This document shows, in pieces, positions 35,153-44,706 of a stretch of DNA of 64,000 nt; position 1 is the stretch's first letter, and every line of letters starts with the position of its first letter. Origin of the DNA: Oscillatoria acuminata PCC 6304 (lineage in GTDB: Bacteria; Cyanobacteriota; Cyanobacteriia; Cyanobacteriales; Laspinemataceae); contig NC_019693.1 in assembly GCF_000317105.1 (NCBI RefSeq), positions 5,333,227-5,397,226 of the forward strand. Reading direction: 5' to 3'. The translations under genes were made by a program, and so were the position numbers. A model generated the notes under the pieces. It had not been told where the DNA came from, did no database searches, and saw only the letters and a program-made list of their open reading frames with translations.

Positions 35153-35725
35153 ACTGCTAAACCTGAAAGGGGCAAAGGGTCTGATGGCAACCGACGGATT
35201 AACATCAATGGTCCGGGAATGGGCAGGTCCAATATTGCTCCTAGAGCAATCAATCTCGGCGGGCGAGGGAAAATAGCACAACTTGCCATTCTAGTCCCGG
35301 ATAATCAGTCGTCAGGTTGTTTTGGAGTTTACCAAATCGCCGCAGATAGCTCTATCTAGGATAAAAGCAATTCTCGGTGGCGATCGGCGATCCCGTCAAA
35401 GCAGAGAGTGCGATCCCCTCTGTCACAAATTATGATCCCCGGCTAATGGAGATCTGATAACTGACTCAGTTTATCTTATAGTTGAACTGACGAACCCACC
35501 CAAATGAGGATGATTCATCGGTCAGTTGGAGGTCAGTTGGATATAGAATCCACCCCGAGAGGATAAAACCCCCATCGCTTTTTGTTAGTGGATGCCTTAA
35601 GATGTTTTTCACCTCCGACGAGCTTAAGAGCATCCGGTCCGGCATCTGTGGCAATCTAAACAAGCCGGGTCAGGGATGGCGGGGGTCTGTTGGAGTTGGA
35701 TATTTAAAGTGGGAAAGAGCTTGGG
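35153..35725. other. Divergent promoter region rbcR / nnrU
   Basis: A 573-bp stretch between divergent genes. It includes the untranslated upstream part of the rbcR frame. LysR regulators often bind such regions, but no clear T-N11-A box pair was identified. No other gene supported. Confidence 0.4.
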
Positions 35726-36439
35726 ATGTTCTTAGACTGGTTGACTTCTAGCCATTTTATAATGATCGGGTTGTTGTTTGGGTTCGCGATCGCCCATAGT
35801 GGATTAGCCGCCCTGCGCCCTCGGGGGGAACAACTCATCGGCCCACGATTGTACCGCGTTTTGTTCGCTCTGGTTAGTTTACCCTTCGCCGTGGTGCTGA
35901 TTATTTATTTCTTTAACCACCGCTACGATGGCCTCCAACTGTGGCAAGTTCAGGGCGTGCCTGGGGTGATGCCGTTGGTCTGGACCCTCTCGGGGATTTC
36001 GTTTCTGTTTCTCTACCCGGCAACGTTTAATTTATTAGAAGTGGCGGCGATCGCCAAGCCGCAAGTCCACTTATTTGAAACGGGAATTATCAGAATTAGT
36101 CGCCATCCCCAAATGGTCGGTCAAGTGATTTGGTGCCTTGCCCATACGCTGTGGATTGGGACCTCGTTTACCTTGGTGACCTCCATTGGCTTGGTGTTGC
36201 ACCATTTATTTGCGGTTTGGCATGGCGATCGGCGCATGAAAGCCCGGTATGGAGAAGCCTTTGATGCGGTTAAAGCTCGGACTTCAGTGATTCCCTTTCT
36301 GGCGATCGCCCAGGGTCGGCAAACCCTCAAATGGGATGAATTCCTACGTCCCGCATATCTCGGCGTCACCCTGTTTACCCTGGGTTTCTGGTGGGCCCAC
36401 CCCTTGTTAATGCGGGCTACCAGTAATGTTCCTTGGTAA
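35726..36439 (+). CDS. NnrU family membrane protein (15-cis-ζ-carotene isomerase-like)
   Basis: A 237-residue polytopic membrane protein with about six hydrophobic helices. Family features are HFIMIGLLFGFAIAHSGLAA with a conserved histidine, RLYRVLFALVSLPFAVVLI, the TGIIRISRHPQMVGQVIWCL segment, and HHLFAVWHGDRRMKARYGEA. The histidines in AHSG and RHPQ fit haem-binding residues proposed for Z-ISO, the carotenoid-pathway isomerase that is an NnrU homologue. In cyanobacteria this gene is often beside rbcR. Assignment to NnrU is sure; isomerase function is inferred. Confidence 0.88.
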   Translation: MFLDWLTSSHFIMIGLLFGFAIAHSGLAALRPRGEQLIGPRLYRVLFALVSLPFAVVLIIYFFNHRYDGLQLWQVQGVPGVMPLVWTLSGISFLFLYPATFNLLEVAAIAKPQVHLFETGIIRISRHPQMVGQVIWCLAHTLWIGTSFTLVTSIGLVLHHLFAVWHGDRRMKARYGEAFDAVKARTSVIPFLAIAQGRQTLKWDEFLRPAYLGVTLFTLGFWWAHPLLMRATSNVPW

Positions 36440-36442
36440 GAA

Positions 36443-36468
36443 GTCATTTGTCATTTGTCATTTGTCAT
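36443..36468. repeat. Short GTCATTT tandem repeat between convergent genes
   Basis: Three consecutive copies of GTCATTT followed by GTCAT lie just after the nnrU stop. They belong to the same heptamer type as the clusters at 461-526 and 16306-16471. Confidence 0.65.
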
Positions 36469-36493
36469 GGGGAGATGGGGGATTTGATTAATT

Positions 36494-37948
36494 TTAGATG
36501 ATTGCCTTTAAATCGAGACTGGCTTGGTTGAGTTGCTCTGTGCTTTCTCGGGTATTGGCAATGCCTTGGACAGTTTCTTTGGCCCCGACATTTAGCGAAT
36601 TCATGGCTTCAACCACTTGCTCGATCGCCGTAACTTGTTGTTGGGCATTCAAGGCAATTTGTTGAGAACTCATCACCACATCATTGATAGCATCCCGAAC
36701 GCCATTCAAAGCATCAGCGGTTTCTCGGGCGATATCCACTCCGCGATCGACGGTTTTTGTTCCTTCATGGGTGACGAGGACGGTAGAATGAATCGCACCC
36801 TGGATATCCCCCACTAAAATATTAATTTTATGAGCCGATTTTTGGCTTTGGTCCGCCAGCTTGCGGATTTCGCTGGCAACCACCGCAAAGCCTTTCCCTT
36901 GTTCCCCGGCTCGGACCGCTTCTACTGCTGCATTCAAGGCTAACATATTGGTTTGATTGGCAATTTCACTGACCAATTTTGAGATATTTCCAATCTGAGA
37001 AGTTTGTTCGCTCAGTTGTAAAATTTTCTGGGCGATTCCCGTGACTTTTTCTTTTAAAATTCCCTGCGATTGTAGGCTTTGTCCGATAGTCTGAGTGCCA
37101 ATTTCTGTCAAATGGAGTGCTTGGCGCGCACCGGCAGCAGAGGACTGAGCTTGTTCAGCGGATTCACGGGATGAGGCTTCCAGTTCGTCCATTGTGGTTG
37201 TGGTTTCATTGACTGCACTGGCGGCTAGAGCAGTGGTGCGTTCTTGTTGTTCTAAGGTGGTCGCAATTTCTGTGGAGGATTTGGCAATGCGGCTGACTGC
37301 CTGCTCAATGGTGCGAGAAATTCCGGATGAAATTCCCAAAGCGGCGATCGCGGAGAAGCCCAGACAGAGAACTGCACCCAACAGGAGGGCAACTATCAAA
37401 CTATTGATGGCTATTTTGGCTTCAGCAGTTGCCTGATTTAAAATCTCCTCCTCGGCATCATTAAATTCCTCGCTCAATTCCACAAAACTTTCGATATATC
37501 TTTGTCCCTCGCCCGTTTTAAACAGGTCCACTGCTTCTGGGACTCGGTTTTGATTGACTAAAGCAATGATTTTTTGGGAAAAATCATCATACTGTTTTTG
37601 AACTTGAATCATCTCCTCAGTTCGTTGGATCTGCTGAAAATCTTGCGTTGTATTGAGGGTGTTGATTGCCGCTTCATTAAATCGAAGGCTTGCTGTGGTA
37701 TATTGAAGCATTAATTCTTCAGTATTAAAAAGCAAATATCCTCGAAGTGATTTTACCATATCCCGATAATTATTATCCAACAATTGGCTATTTTTGATGG
37801 CCTCCTGAGTTGATTCGACTTGTTTAAAGGTTTGGGAAATTTTAAGGGTTTTAAAGTACACAAAGGCAGTAAGCATGAAAAATAATAATACGGGAATTGA
37901 ATACCCTAAAATCATGCGATTTCTTAATCTTAATTGGTTTAACATCAT
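36494..37948 (-). CDS. Methyl-accepting chemotaxis protein, membrane-bound (MCP 1 of cluster 2)
   Basis: A 484-residue receptor. TM1 lies about 12-33, a helical periplasmic domain about 35-183 (four-helix-bundle type), and TM2 about 184-208. The cytoplasmic signalling part has heptads with [20 protein letters not shown] and the tip [20 protein letters not shown], then [20 protein letters not shown], which is intact. There is almost no HAMP between TM2 and the coiled coil. It starts [12 protein letters not shown]. It is the last gene of the second minus-strand chemosensory cluster; ligand unknown. Confidence 0.93.
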   Translation of the reverse strand: MMLNQLRLRNRMILGYSIPVLLFFMLTAFVYFKTLKISQTFKQVESTQEAIKNSQLLDNNYRDMVKSLRGYLLFNTEELMLQYTTASLRFNEAAINTLNTTQDFQQIQRTEEMIQVQKQYDDFSQKIIALVNQNRVPEAVDLFKTGEGQRYIESFVELSEEFNDAEEEILNQATAEAKIAINSLIVALLLGAVLCLGFSAIAALGISSGISRTIEQAVSRIAKSSTEIATTLEQQERTTALAASAVNETTTTMDELEASSRESAEQAQSSAAGARQALHLTEIGTQTIGQSLQSQGILKEKVTGIAQKILQLSEQTSQIGNISKLVSEIANQTNMLALNAAVEAVRAGEQGKGFAVVASEIRKLADQSQKSAHKINILVGDIQGAIHSTVLVTHEGTKTVDRGVDIARETADALNGVRDAINDVVMSSQQIALNAQQQVTAIEQVVEAMNSLNVGAKETVQGIANTRESTEQLNQASLDLKAII

Positions 37949-38103
37949 AAGAGATAGGGATGTAAATGACTATAAATAAGGACGATGCGAATTCAGTGAC
38001 GCCAAGCAAATCAGGAGAGTTGATTGAAGTAGGAGTCAAGTTAGGCCCCCAATGAAATGAATGGGATTACGGCACTCGCAACGGGGACTCTGAGTTAATG
38101 AGA

Positions 38104-38138
38104 AAGACGCTCGGTTAAGAACTAGGAGCGTCTTTTTG
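38104..38138 (-). terminator. Terminator between the two MCP genes
   Basis: An 8-9 bp stem (AAGACGCTC with GAGCGTCTT) around a 13-nt loop. It has T-runs on both strands' 3' sides to some degree, so it can stop transcription of the MCP gene that ends at 38163. Confidence 0.7.
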
Positions 38139-38162
38139 TTTCCGGTTAAATGGAGTAGATCG

Positions 38163-39611
38163 TTAAACCACCGACTTGAGATGCAAAGCCGCTTCTTTCA
38201 GTCGTTGGGTGCCAATTTTGACTTGAGTGATCCCCGTGGCACTTTGGGAAGCCCCTTGATTCAGCTCGTTCATAGCGGTGAGAACTTGTTGGATGGCATT
38301 GGCTTGTTCTTTGCTATTGAGAGAGATTTCGGAGACATTGAGTGCTACTTGATTAATAGCATTTCGCACCCCTTCAAAGGTGGCGGCAGTTTCCCCAACG
38401 ATGCGGATGCCTTCGGCGACGCTTTCGGAACTGTCGCCACTGGCGAGGACGGTGGAGGTGAGGGCTTTTTCGATGTCGGTGACGAGGAGATTAATTTTTT
38501 CGGCAGATCGATGACTTTGATCCGCTAATTTGCGAATCTCCGTGGCAACGACCCCAAATCCTTTGCCTTGTTCTCCGGCGCGGACTGCTTCTACGGCAGC
38601 ATTGAGAGCGAGGACACGGGTTTGAGTGGCTAAATCGCTAACGATCCCGGCGATCACACCAATTTGAGTGGCGCGTTCGCTCAGTTCGTCCACCCGCGAT
38701 CGCATTAACCCTACGGTTTGATTGAGTTTGGCCATTTCCTCCAGGGTGCGATCGACCGCTTGAGTCCCGGATCCGGTGAGGGTGAGGGCTTGTTGGGCCC
38801 CTGTAGCCGATGCGATCGCTTGATGGGCCGCTTGAGCGGCAGACCGATTTAATTGTTCCATAGCAACACTGGTTTGATGCACAGATCCCGCTTGTTGCTG
38901 GGCAATCTGTTCCTGTTCCGTGGTGGCGCTGGCAATCTGAGTGGAGGTGCTGGCAAGGGTATTAATGATATCCGTCAAGGTAGCAGAGATCGCCCCTCGG
39001 ATAATCGCAAAACCCAGGGGTGAACCAATCAATAAAGCCAGGGTTAACAAGGGAATAAAAATAATTTGGGTGCGTTGGTACACCTGAGCGGCTTTTTCCC
39101 GTTCTTCTTGGGCAATTTCCAACTGTAAATCAATTAACTCATTGATTTTCTCCGTGAGCGGGTCGATCACTTCATAGAGATAGCCATTAAATTCGCTGAC
39201 AACAGCCCGGTCCCCAGTCTGTAAGGCCAGTTTGAGACGCTCAATTTCGCGATCGGCCCGCACAAACAATTGCTCCACTTCCCGGATGAGTCTAACTTCC
39301 TCGGGGGTGAGTTGAGTCCCTTTATAAGCCTGCCAATTCCCTTCTATCCGATTCACGGCGGTTCTGATCGATTGCAACGCCTGTTCCATCGTCCACAGGC
39401 CCTGATCAGCCTTATTGACCGCATCAATCACAAAGATTGCGTAATCATCAGAAATTACCTTTAACTGCTGTAACGGCACGACGCGATCATCATAAATCGT
39501 TTCGACTTGTCGGTCGATATTGGCAAAAGAAATTAGGGAATAAATCCCTAACCCGGCCAAACACAGGGTAGGAATCGCGAATCCTATATAAAGCTTTCGC
39601 CCTAACCTCAT
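38163..39611 (-). CDS. Methyl-accepting chemotaxis protein, membrane-bound (MCP 2 of cluster 2)
   Basis: About 482 residues from the ATG at 39611, chosen because GAGGAA lies a few bases upstream and the protein then starts [11 protein letters not shown] directly before TM1; the frame is open for 17 more codons. TM1 about 5-27, helical periplasmic region to about 185, TM2 about 188-206, then the signalling domain with [20 protein letters not shown] and [20 protein letters not shown]. The tip has TRVL instead of the common TNLL. Close relative of the MCP at 36494-37948; both lack a typical HAMP. Confidence 0.92.
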   Translation of the reverse strand: MRLGRKLYIGFAIPTLCLAGLGIYSLISFANIDRQVETIYDDRVVPLQQLKVISDDYAIFVIDAVNKADQGLWTMEQALQSIRTAVNRIEGNWQAYKGTQLTPEEVRLIREVEQLFVRADREIERLKLALQTGDRAVVSEFNGYLYEVIDPLTEKINELIDLQLEIAQEEREKAAQVYQRTQIIFIPLLTLALLIGSPLGFAIIRGAISATLTDIINTLASTSTQIASATTEQEQIAQQQAGSVHQTSVAMEQLNRSAAQAAHQAIASATGAQQALTLTGSGTQAVDRTLEEMAKLNQTVGLMRSRVDELSERATQIGVIAGIVSDLATQTRVLALNAAVEAVRAGEQGKGFGVVATEIRKLADQSHRSAEKINLLVTDIEKALTSTVLASGDSSESVAEGIRIVGETAATFEGVRNAINQVALNVSEISLNSKEQANAIQQVLTAMNELNQGASQSATGITQVKIGTQRLKEAALHLKSVV

Positions 39612-40084
39612 ATTGTTATTCCTCAAATGGGGTGATGCGCTGAGGCACTGTTGAATCGGCACTCAGCAACGGTTCACCTGATAATTCTGGTTTTCCCTTA
39701 GCCTCAACTCGATGATTGGGGCTCAGTCCAGTATCTCCAGTGATACCTCAAGTTTAGTCTTTCCCGTTTCGATGATGGATAGGTTTAAAGGTTCCTGGGA
39801 TGGTAAGCTCCGGCTAGAGGCGCTTAGTCCAGGTTGAAACGGCGTCCATAGCGCAGGGGTTTAATGAAACAGCCGATCGGCTTTTTGGGTGCGGCTCAAA
39901 CCCTATTTGTGCCTATGTCTTCATCATAAGAGAGAAACCCGGGTTTAAAAAAAATGCGCTCGCCACCCATTCCAGGCCCGATCAAGAGACACCCCGATTC
40001 ACGACGAACAATCGGCAATCACGACTGACGTCGAGGGGGTGAACGGGAAAAACAGAGTCGAAAGACTCCCGACCCAGAACCCGA
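39612..40084. other. Gap between MCP 2 and the MCP-like gene
   Basis: A 473-bp stretch with no supported ORF. An A-run (39947-39956) and short HIP1-like sites are present. It likely holds a promoter for MCP 2; nothing else was recognised. Confidence 0.35.
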
Positions 40085-41410
40085 TTATAAAAGGTCAAAC
40101 AACTCATGAGCGTCACGATTGAGTTGTTGAAGGCGGATTTTGGTTTCGCTTAATGTCTGAGCCGTTTCTCGGGCGGTTTGATAGGGAGTTTCCAGAGCAT
40201 CATACAGGTGTTGAATCGCCTTAGCTTGCTGCTGGCTTGCTTTGGAAATAGACCGATTCTGGGTCGCCAGTTGACCGATCGCACTCCAAATCGGTTCCAC
40301 ATTTTGCTCCGGTTCTTCCAGTGCGATCGCCACAGAATGGGGTTCAATTTTGAGTTGAGTGACCAGGGTATTCACTTGCTTGGCCGATTTTTGGGTTTCC
40401 GTGGCTAAGGTTCGCATTTTCGTGGCCACCGCATCCAGACAGTGACATTCCAATCCGGGACGCTGGGACTCAACCCCAGCATGAAGCGCTAACAGATTAG
40501 TTTGAGTGGCTAAATCGGTCACCCGGTGCGTGAGTCCATAGATTTTGCCTAGATGCGCTTTCAAACCGAGCATTTTATCTTCTATCTGCGTGACTTGAAC
40601 CTGGGTGGATTCAGCCGCTTGAGCGTGAAGACTAGCGGATTGAGTTAAACTCTCCAAGACGGCGCTCGTTTCACTCAAGTCCTCAACTTGGCGAGTTAAG
40701 AGGGTTTCACTGACTAAGATGTTATGGGTGATTTCCTTAGCGGTAGATTGGAGGGAAAGCAGGGGATGGGCGATCGCCTTGACGATTCGATAAGTCCATG
40801 CGGTAGAAATCGTCAGGGTGAACAGGACTAAAACCACACTCCCCACCCACACCCACTCATTTAAGGCCATGATGGCAAGATGAGTCGCTTCGACCTTGCC
40901 CACTTGAAGCTGGTTTTGAAGCAACATAAAATCATCCAACGCTTGAGTGATTTCCACAGAAAGATTATGACTTTCCGCCGCAGCAAAAGCCCTCATGGCT
41001 TGGTCTCTCTTTTGAGTTTGTGTTAAAGTCATCAAATATCGATTCAAGCTATCGATTTGATTTCCTAACTCTTTAATTTTATCTAAGCGAATTTGTAAAT
41101 CGGGATTTTCAAGCTGGCCTTTGAGGGATTCAAGAGACTCTTCAAATAATTGAGATTTCTTTTCATATTCAACTAAAAAATCAACTTCGGGATTGACTAA
41201 AAAGCTGGCACTATAACGTTGCATCTGGGAAAGACCAGAAACCATGCGTTCCGAGTTATCCAGGATTTGTTGTCCTGTCGCATCGGTGTCCAGTTTTTGT
41301 TGGAGGGTCTGGGTCTGGCAGGAAATCACTGCGGCAAAGCCAAGGGACAGCAATAACGGCACTGAATATCCCAGTAAAATACGGGTTTTTATTTTTAAGG
41401 GGTTGAACAT
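40085..41410 (-). CDS. MCP-like protein with degenerate signalling tip
   Basis: A 441-residue protein with the same plan as the neighbouring receptors: TM1 about 12-30, helical periplasmic region, TM2 about 190-208, then a cytoplasmic coiled coil. The tip reads LATQTNLLALHAGVESQRPG followed by LECHCLDAVATKMRTLATET; in normal receptors it is LNAAVEAARAGE then GRGFAVVA. The asparagine, the AGE and the GFAVVA parts are lost, though the frame is fully open. It may bind CheW poorly or act as an inhibitory partner in mixed receptor arrays. Alternatively it is drifting toward loss. Confidence 0.85.
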   Translation of the reverse strand: MFNPLKIKTRILLGYSVPLLLSLGFAAVISCQTQTLQQKLDTDATGQQILDNSERMVSGLSQMQRYSASFLVNPEVDFLVEYEKKSQLFEESLESLKGQLENPDLQIRLDKIKELGNQIDSLNRYLMTLTQTQKRDQAMRAFAAAESHNLSVEITQALDDFMLLQNQLQVGKVEATHLAIMALNEWVWVGSVVLVLFTLTISTAWTYRIVKAIAHPLLSLQSTAKEITHNILVSETLLTRQVEDLSETSAVLESLTQSASLHAQAAESTQVQVTQIEDKMLGLKAHLGKIYGLTHRVTDLATQTNLLALHAGVESQRPGLECHCLDAVATKMRTLATETQKSAKQVNTLVTQLKIEPHSVAIALEEPEQNVEPIWSAIGQLATQNRSISKASQQQAKAIQHLYDALETPYQTARETAQTLSETKIRLQQLNRDAHELFDLL

Positions 41411-41635
41411 AGGTCCGTCGGTGCAACCAACAAAACATCTTGTGATTATTCATTCGTTAAACCCGAGAATCCAGAATTCAGAAGGAAGAATATTTGATTA
41501 AAACTCGCAGCAGAGGGAGATTTTAAGAAACCTCATCTTTGGAGATTGGGGGCCTCTTGTCCCCCGATCGCTTTTGCACCCAGTTAGGGTTCTTGATCTG
41601 AGGGAATCAGGGCCTCACCCCAACTCCAGGGAGAA

Positions 41636-42694
41636 TTACGGTTCTTCATTGACCTCTAATTCTCCTTGGGTGAGAATTTTAGGCAGATCGAGCAAGCTCA
41701 TCATTTTCTCCCGATAAGGTGCGGTACCCCGGAGGTATTCATCATTATTGGAGTGAATGGCGGCAGGTACTGGGGCAATTTTAGACGGATGCAGATACAT
41801 CACGTCGCAGACTTCCTGGATGGCAATCCCGGCAACGAGTTCATCAATATGAACAACCATCACCTTGCTGCCGCTAATGGCACGGGTGATGGGGAGGTTT
41901 AAACTTTCGCGAATATCGATTAAGGTGACGATTTCACCCCGGAGGTTCATGTTACCGATGATCCGACTGGGACAACAGGGGACTGGGGTGATTTCTCGAA
42001 TGTCGGTAAATTCCCGCACCACGTTTAGATCCAGACCGAAGTATTCGTCGTTTAATCCAATCACGGCGATCGGCATCAATCCGGTAAAATCTTCGCCTTC
42101 GCTCAATTTCATTAAATTCTCCGCCCGCTCTTGAAAGAGTGCCATTTCTTCCGGTGTGGCATGGGGGCAGAATCGTCGGTTGTTGTGAACCGGGGTCTCG
42201 GTGGCGGGTGTCCCTGAACCGTTGAGTGCCAAGAATGGGTCTTCTGGGGAACCGGAATATTCAATTAATTGTTCGGGGTTGACTAGCATCACCAATTCCC
42301 CGAGGTTTTTGGCGACTCCGGTAATGTAATGGTGGGAGGGAGTGCCGTTGTTTCGTCCATAGGCAATTTGGGGGGCGACTGCCTCCAAAGGAATATCTTG
42401 CACTTCATGAACTTGGTTGACAATCAGCCCGACTTTAACGGTTTGCCACTCCATGACGATGATGCTATCCGTAATCTGGTAATCGAGCGATCGCTGAAAA
42501 AACCTTAAGTTTAAATCCATCACGGGTAAAATTTCTCCCCGCAGATTCAACACGCCCACAATGTCCCGAGGGGCTTCATCAATGGGAGTTAAGGCCGGTA
42601 AGAAAAATATTTCTTGCACTGCATTGGTTGTCACCCCATACCGTGACCCATTTAAGCTAAATGTTAAATAAGAGTGATGTTCGCTCACGTTCAT
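41636..42694 (-). CDS. Protein with two CheW domains
   Basis: A 352-residue protein with tandem CheW-like domains: one about 6-160 (YLTFSLNGSRYGVTTNAVQE ... GVLNLRGEILPVMDLNLRFF) and one about 195-345 (GLMPIAVIGLNDEYFGLDLN ... NMNLRGEIVTLIDIRESLNL). Double-CheW proteins may cross-link receptors or kinases. The ribosome site GGGAGAAC precedes ATG and lies in the 11-bp gap after cheR2. It belongs to the second cluster, which lacks its own cheA, so it should couple its receptors to a CheA elsewhere, possibly that at 19404-21314 (inference). Confidence 0.93.
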   Translation of the reverse strand: MNVSEHHSYLTFSLNGSRYGVTTNAVQEIFFLPALTPIDEAPRDIVGVLNLRGEILPVMDLNLRFFQRSLDYQITDSIIVMEWQTVKVGLIVNQVHEVQDIPLEAVAPQIAYGRNNGTPSHHYITGVAKNLGELVMLVNPEQLIEYSGSPEDPFLALNGSGTPATETPVHNNRRFCPHATPEEMALFQERAENLMKLSEGEDFTGLMPIAVIGLNDEYFGLDLNVVREFTDIREITPVPCCPSRIIGNMNLRGEIVTLIDIRESLNLPITRAISGSKVMVVHIDELVAGIAIQEVCDVMYLHPSKIAPVPAAIHSNNDEYLRGTAPYREKMMSLLDLPKILTQGELEVNEEP

Positions 42695-42705
42695 GTTCTC
42701 CCGCT

Positions 42706-44283
42706 TTATTTCTGAGTTTCAATCGCTTTAATCAGATATTCTTTTAACTCTTTTAACGTCATCTTCTCAAAAGATTCCAGAGAATAATCTTGGGGTAGGT
42801 TATCCAGAATATCTAAAGCAGTTTTTCGCATTTTATTCGCTCTTTTTAAGTCCGATTCTTGTTCATAAATTGCAGCAAGTTCTAGGTAAGCGGGTAGAGA
42901 AAGCGGCGCGAGATAAAGAATTCGCTTTAACCAATATTTGGCCCGGTCTAAATCTCCTTTTTCCTCCGCAATATGAGCCATAATGTAGTAAGGCTGAACC
43001 GACATCGGATCAATAGAGATGGCTTGTTGGCAATACCGTTCGGCTTGGGGATAATTTCCTAAGTTAGCATAAATTTTAGCAATTAAATAATAGGCTTGAA
43101 AATGTCGAGGCTGTAATCGCACGATATGTTGGAAGGTCTGGAGTGATTCATCTAAGCGGTCTGCTTTAAAGAGGGTTTCCGCCTTTTGTAACAGGAGACT
43201 GACGTCAGAGTTTTTAAGAGTCAGGTCATGGGCAGAGATGCTAGACCGATAGGGTGTGGGTTGGTGTTGATGCCTGGGGACTTTTTTCTTGAAAGGATCT
43301 AATGTCCTAGAGGTAGCGATCCCGGAGGAGGAGGAGGTTACAGGAAAGGAGGAAGGGAGATTATACCCTTGATAGGGAGAGACGGGGATGTTGACTGAAG
43401 CGTTATCTCGCCGTTGATAAACGACAGATTGGGCAAAAACTTTGGGATTAAACTGTTCCAAGGTCTGCCCATGAAGTTCGGCATGAGCCGTCATCAAGTA
43501 TCCCCCGGGTCGGAGGGTTTTGGCAAATTTTTCTACAATTTCACCAATCACCTGGTATTCAAAATAGACAAAGACATTTCTACAGATAATTAAATCGAGA
43601 TGAGCCAGGTCACCCGTCCAGTCTGGAAAGCGATCGCGGGCTAAATTCCCCACCCTAAAAGTAACTAACTGGCGATATTTTTCTTCGACTTTCCATTGGT
43701 TCTTGCGTTGCTGGAAATGTTGGGGCAAACGCTGGGGTTCTACCATCCGAAATGACCAAGGGCTGTATAGTCCTTGTTGCGCTTGAGCAATGGACTCGTG
43801 ATTAATATCCGTTCCTAAGATGACAAGATTCCAGTTTTCCCAGTCGGGAATCAGTTGGGTGAGCAGAATGGCTAGAGAGTAGGGTTCCTCTCCGGTGGAA
43901 CATCCCGCACTCCAAATCCGCAGGGAGGGTTTGGCGTTTCCCGCCGATTTACTAACTTGTCGTTGATAAGCAATCAGTTCCGGGAGAAGGACATTTTCAA
44001 GGAGCCAAAATTGACCGCTATCTCGAAAAAAATAACTTTCACCTGTGGTTAAAAGGGTGATCAGTTCTCTCCATTCACTTTGAGCGGCGATTCCTGAATA
44101 GGAATTATTGGAGTCGATGCCTCCTTCTAGTAATTTATAATAATCTTCGGGAGAAGATAATTTAAGGGAGCGCATCCGAGACCCAAGTTTACGACATAAA
44201 GCCTCGCGGTCTTGAGTCCTGATTCGCAAACCCGTATAGTTGGAAATCAGTTGAACAAAAAGTTGTATTAAAACTTCACTCAT
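42706..44283 (-). CDS. CheR-type methyltransferase with C-terminal TPR repeats
   Basis: A 525-residue protein. Residues 1-285 are a CheR domain: N-terminal helices, GESYFFRDSGQFWLLENVLL, SAM motif RIWSAGCSTGEEPYSLAI, LDLIICRNVFVYFEY. After a Ser/Pro-rich linker (about 300-350), tetratricopeptide repeats fill about 360-500 (AYYLIAKIYANLGNYPQAER and similar). CheR-TPR proteins are known in several chemosensory systems; TPRs mediate partner binding. It is 11 bp upstream of the double-CheW gene, thus in the same operon. Start MSEVLIQLF is the first good ATG. Confidence 0.93.
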   Translation of the reverse strand: MSEVLIQLFVQLISNYTGLRIRTQDREALCRKLGSRMRSLKLSSPEDYYKLLEGGIDSNNSYSGIAAQSEWRELITLLTTGESYFFRDSGQFWLLENVLLPELIAYQRQVSKSAGNAKPSLRIWSAGCSTGEEPYSLAILLTQLIPDWENWNLVILGTDINHESIAQAQQGLYSPWSFRMVEPQRLPQHFQQRKNQWKVEEKYRQLVTFRVGNLARDRFPDWTGDLAHLDLIICRNVFVYFEYQVIGEIVEKFAKTLRPGGYLMTAHAELHGQTLEQFNPKVFAQSVVYQRRDNASVNIPVSPYQGYNLPSSFPVTSSSSGIATSRTLDPFKKKVPRHQHQPTPYRSSISAHDLTLKNSDVSLLLQKAETLFKADRLDESLQTFQHIVRLQPRHFQAYYLIAKIYANLGNYPQAERYCQQAISIDPMSVQPYYIMAHIAEEKGDLDRAKYWLKRILYLAPLSLPAYLELAAIYEQESDLKRANKMRKTALDILDNLPQDYSLESFEKMTLKELKEYLIKAIETQK

Positions 44284-44706
44284 TTATTTATAGAAACCTT
44301 GAGACGCAAGTTAGGGGTGGAGAACTCTGTCTAAAGAAAGGCAAATCCCAGGCAAGGAAGGAAAGCTGGCCGTCTAGGGGGTCGCATTCCTCAAAATTGG
44401 CCCAGGGGGGAGGGGCGCGATCGCAAGGGAATGTCGGGGTGGGAGGAGATCGCCTTCGATTCAAATGAACCCATGCCCATTTTTCCCTGGATTCGGCTCA
44501 TCTGAGCCGGGACAAGATGGGATTGAACAATGATGGTTCAGTTCAGCAGACACCCTATTCCATTGTTATAGCTGTTTTCTGGGGATTCGTGCCAGAGTCC
44601 AATTGAACGGGGACGCGATCGCCGGCTGCGGAGACTGGGGTCTGGGTCCATTCATTACCCTGAAAATTAGAAACAACCCTGAAGTGGAGGGAGAGAGGGG
44701 AGTCCG
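44284..44706. other. Gap between cheR-TPR and PatA-like genes
   Basis: A 423-bp stretch with no supported gene. G-rich patches and two HIP1-like sites occur. It may contain a promoter for the cheR-TPR/double-CheW operon. Confidence 0.35.

Noticed and set aside
35153-35281. 43-codon N-terminal extension of RbcR from 35281
   Set aside because: Family similarity begins at [10 protein letters not shown] (35152); the extension has no similarity and is Pro/Arg-rich.
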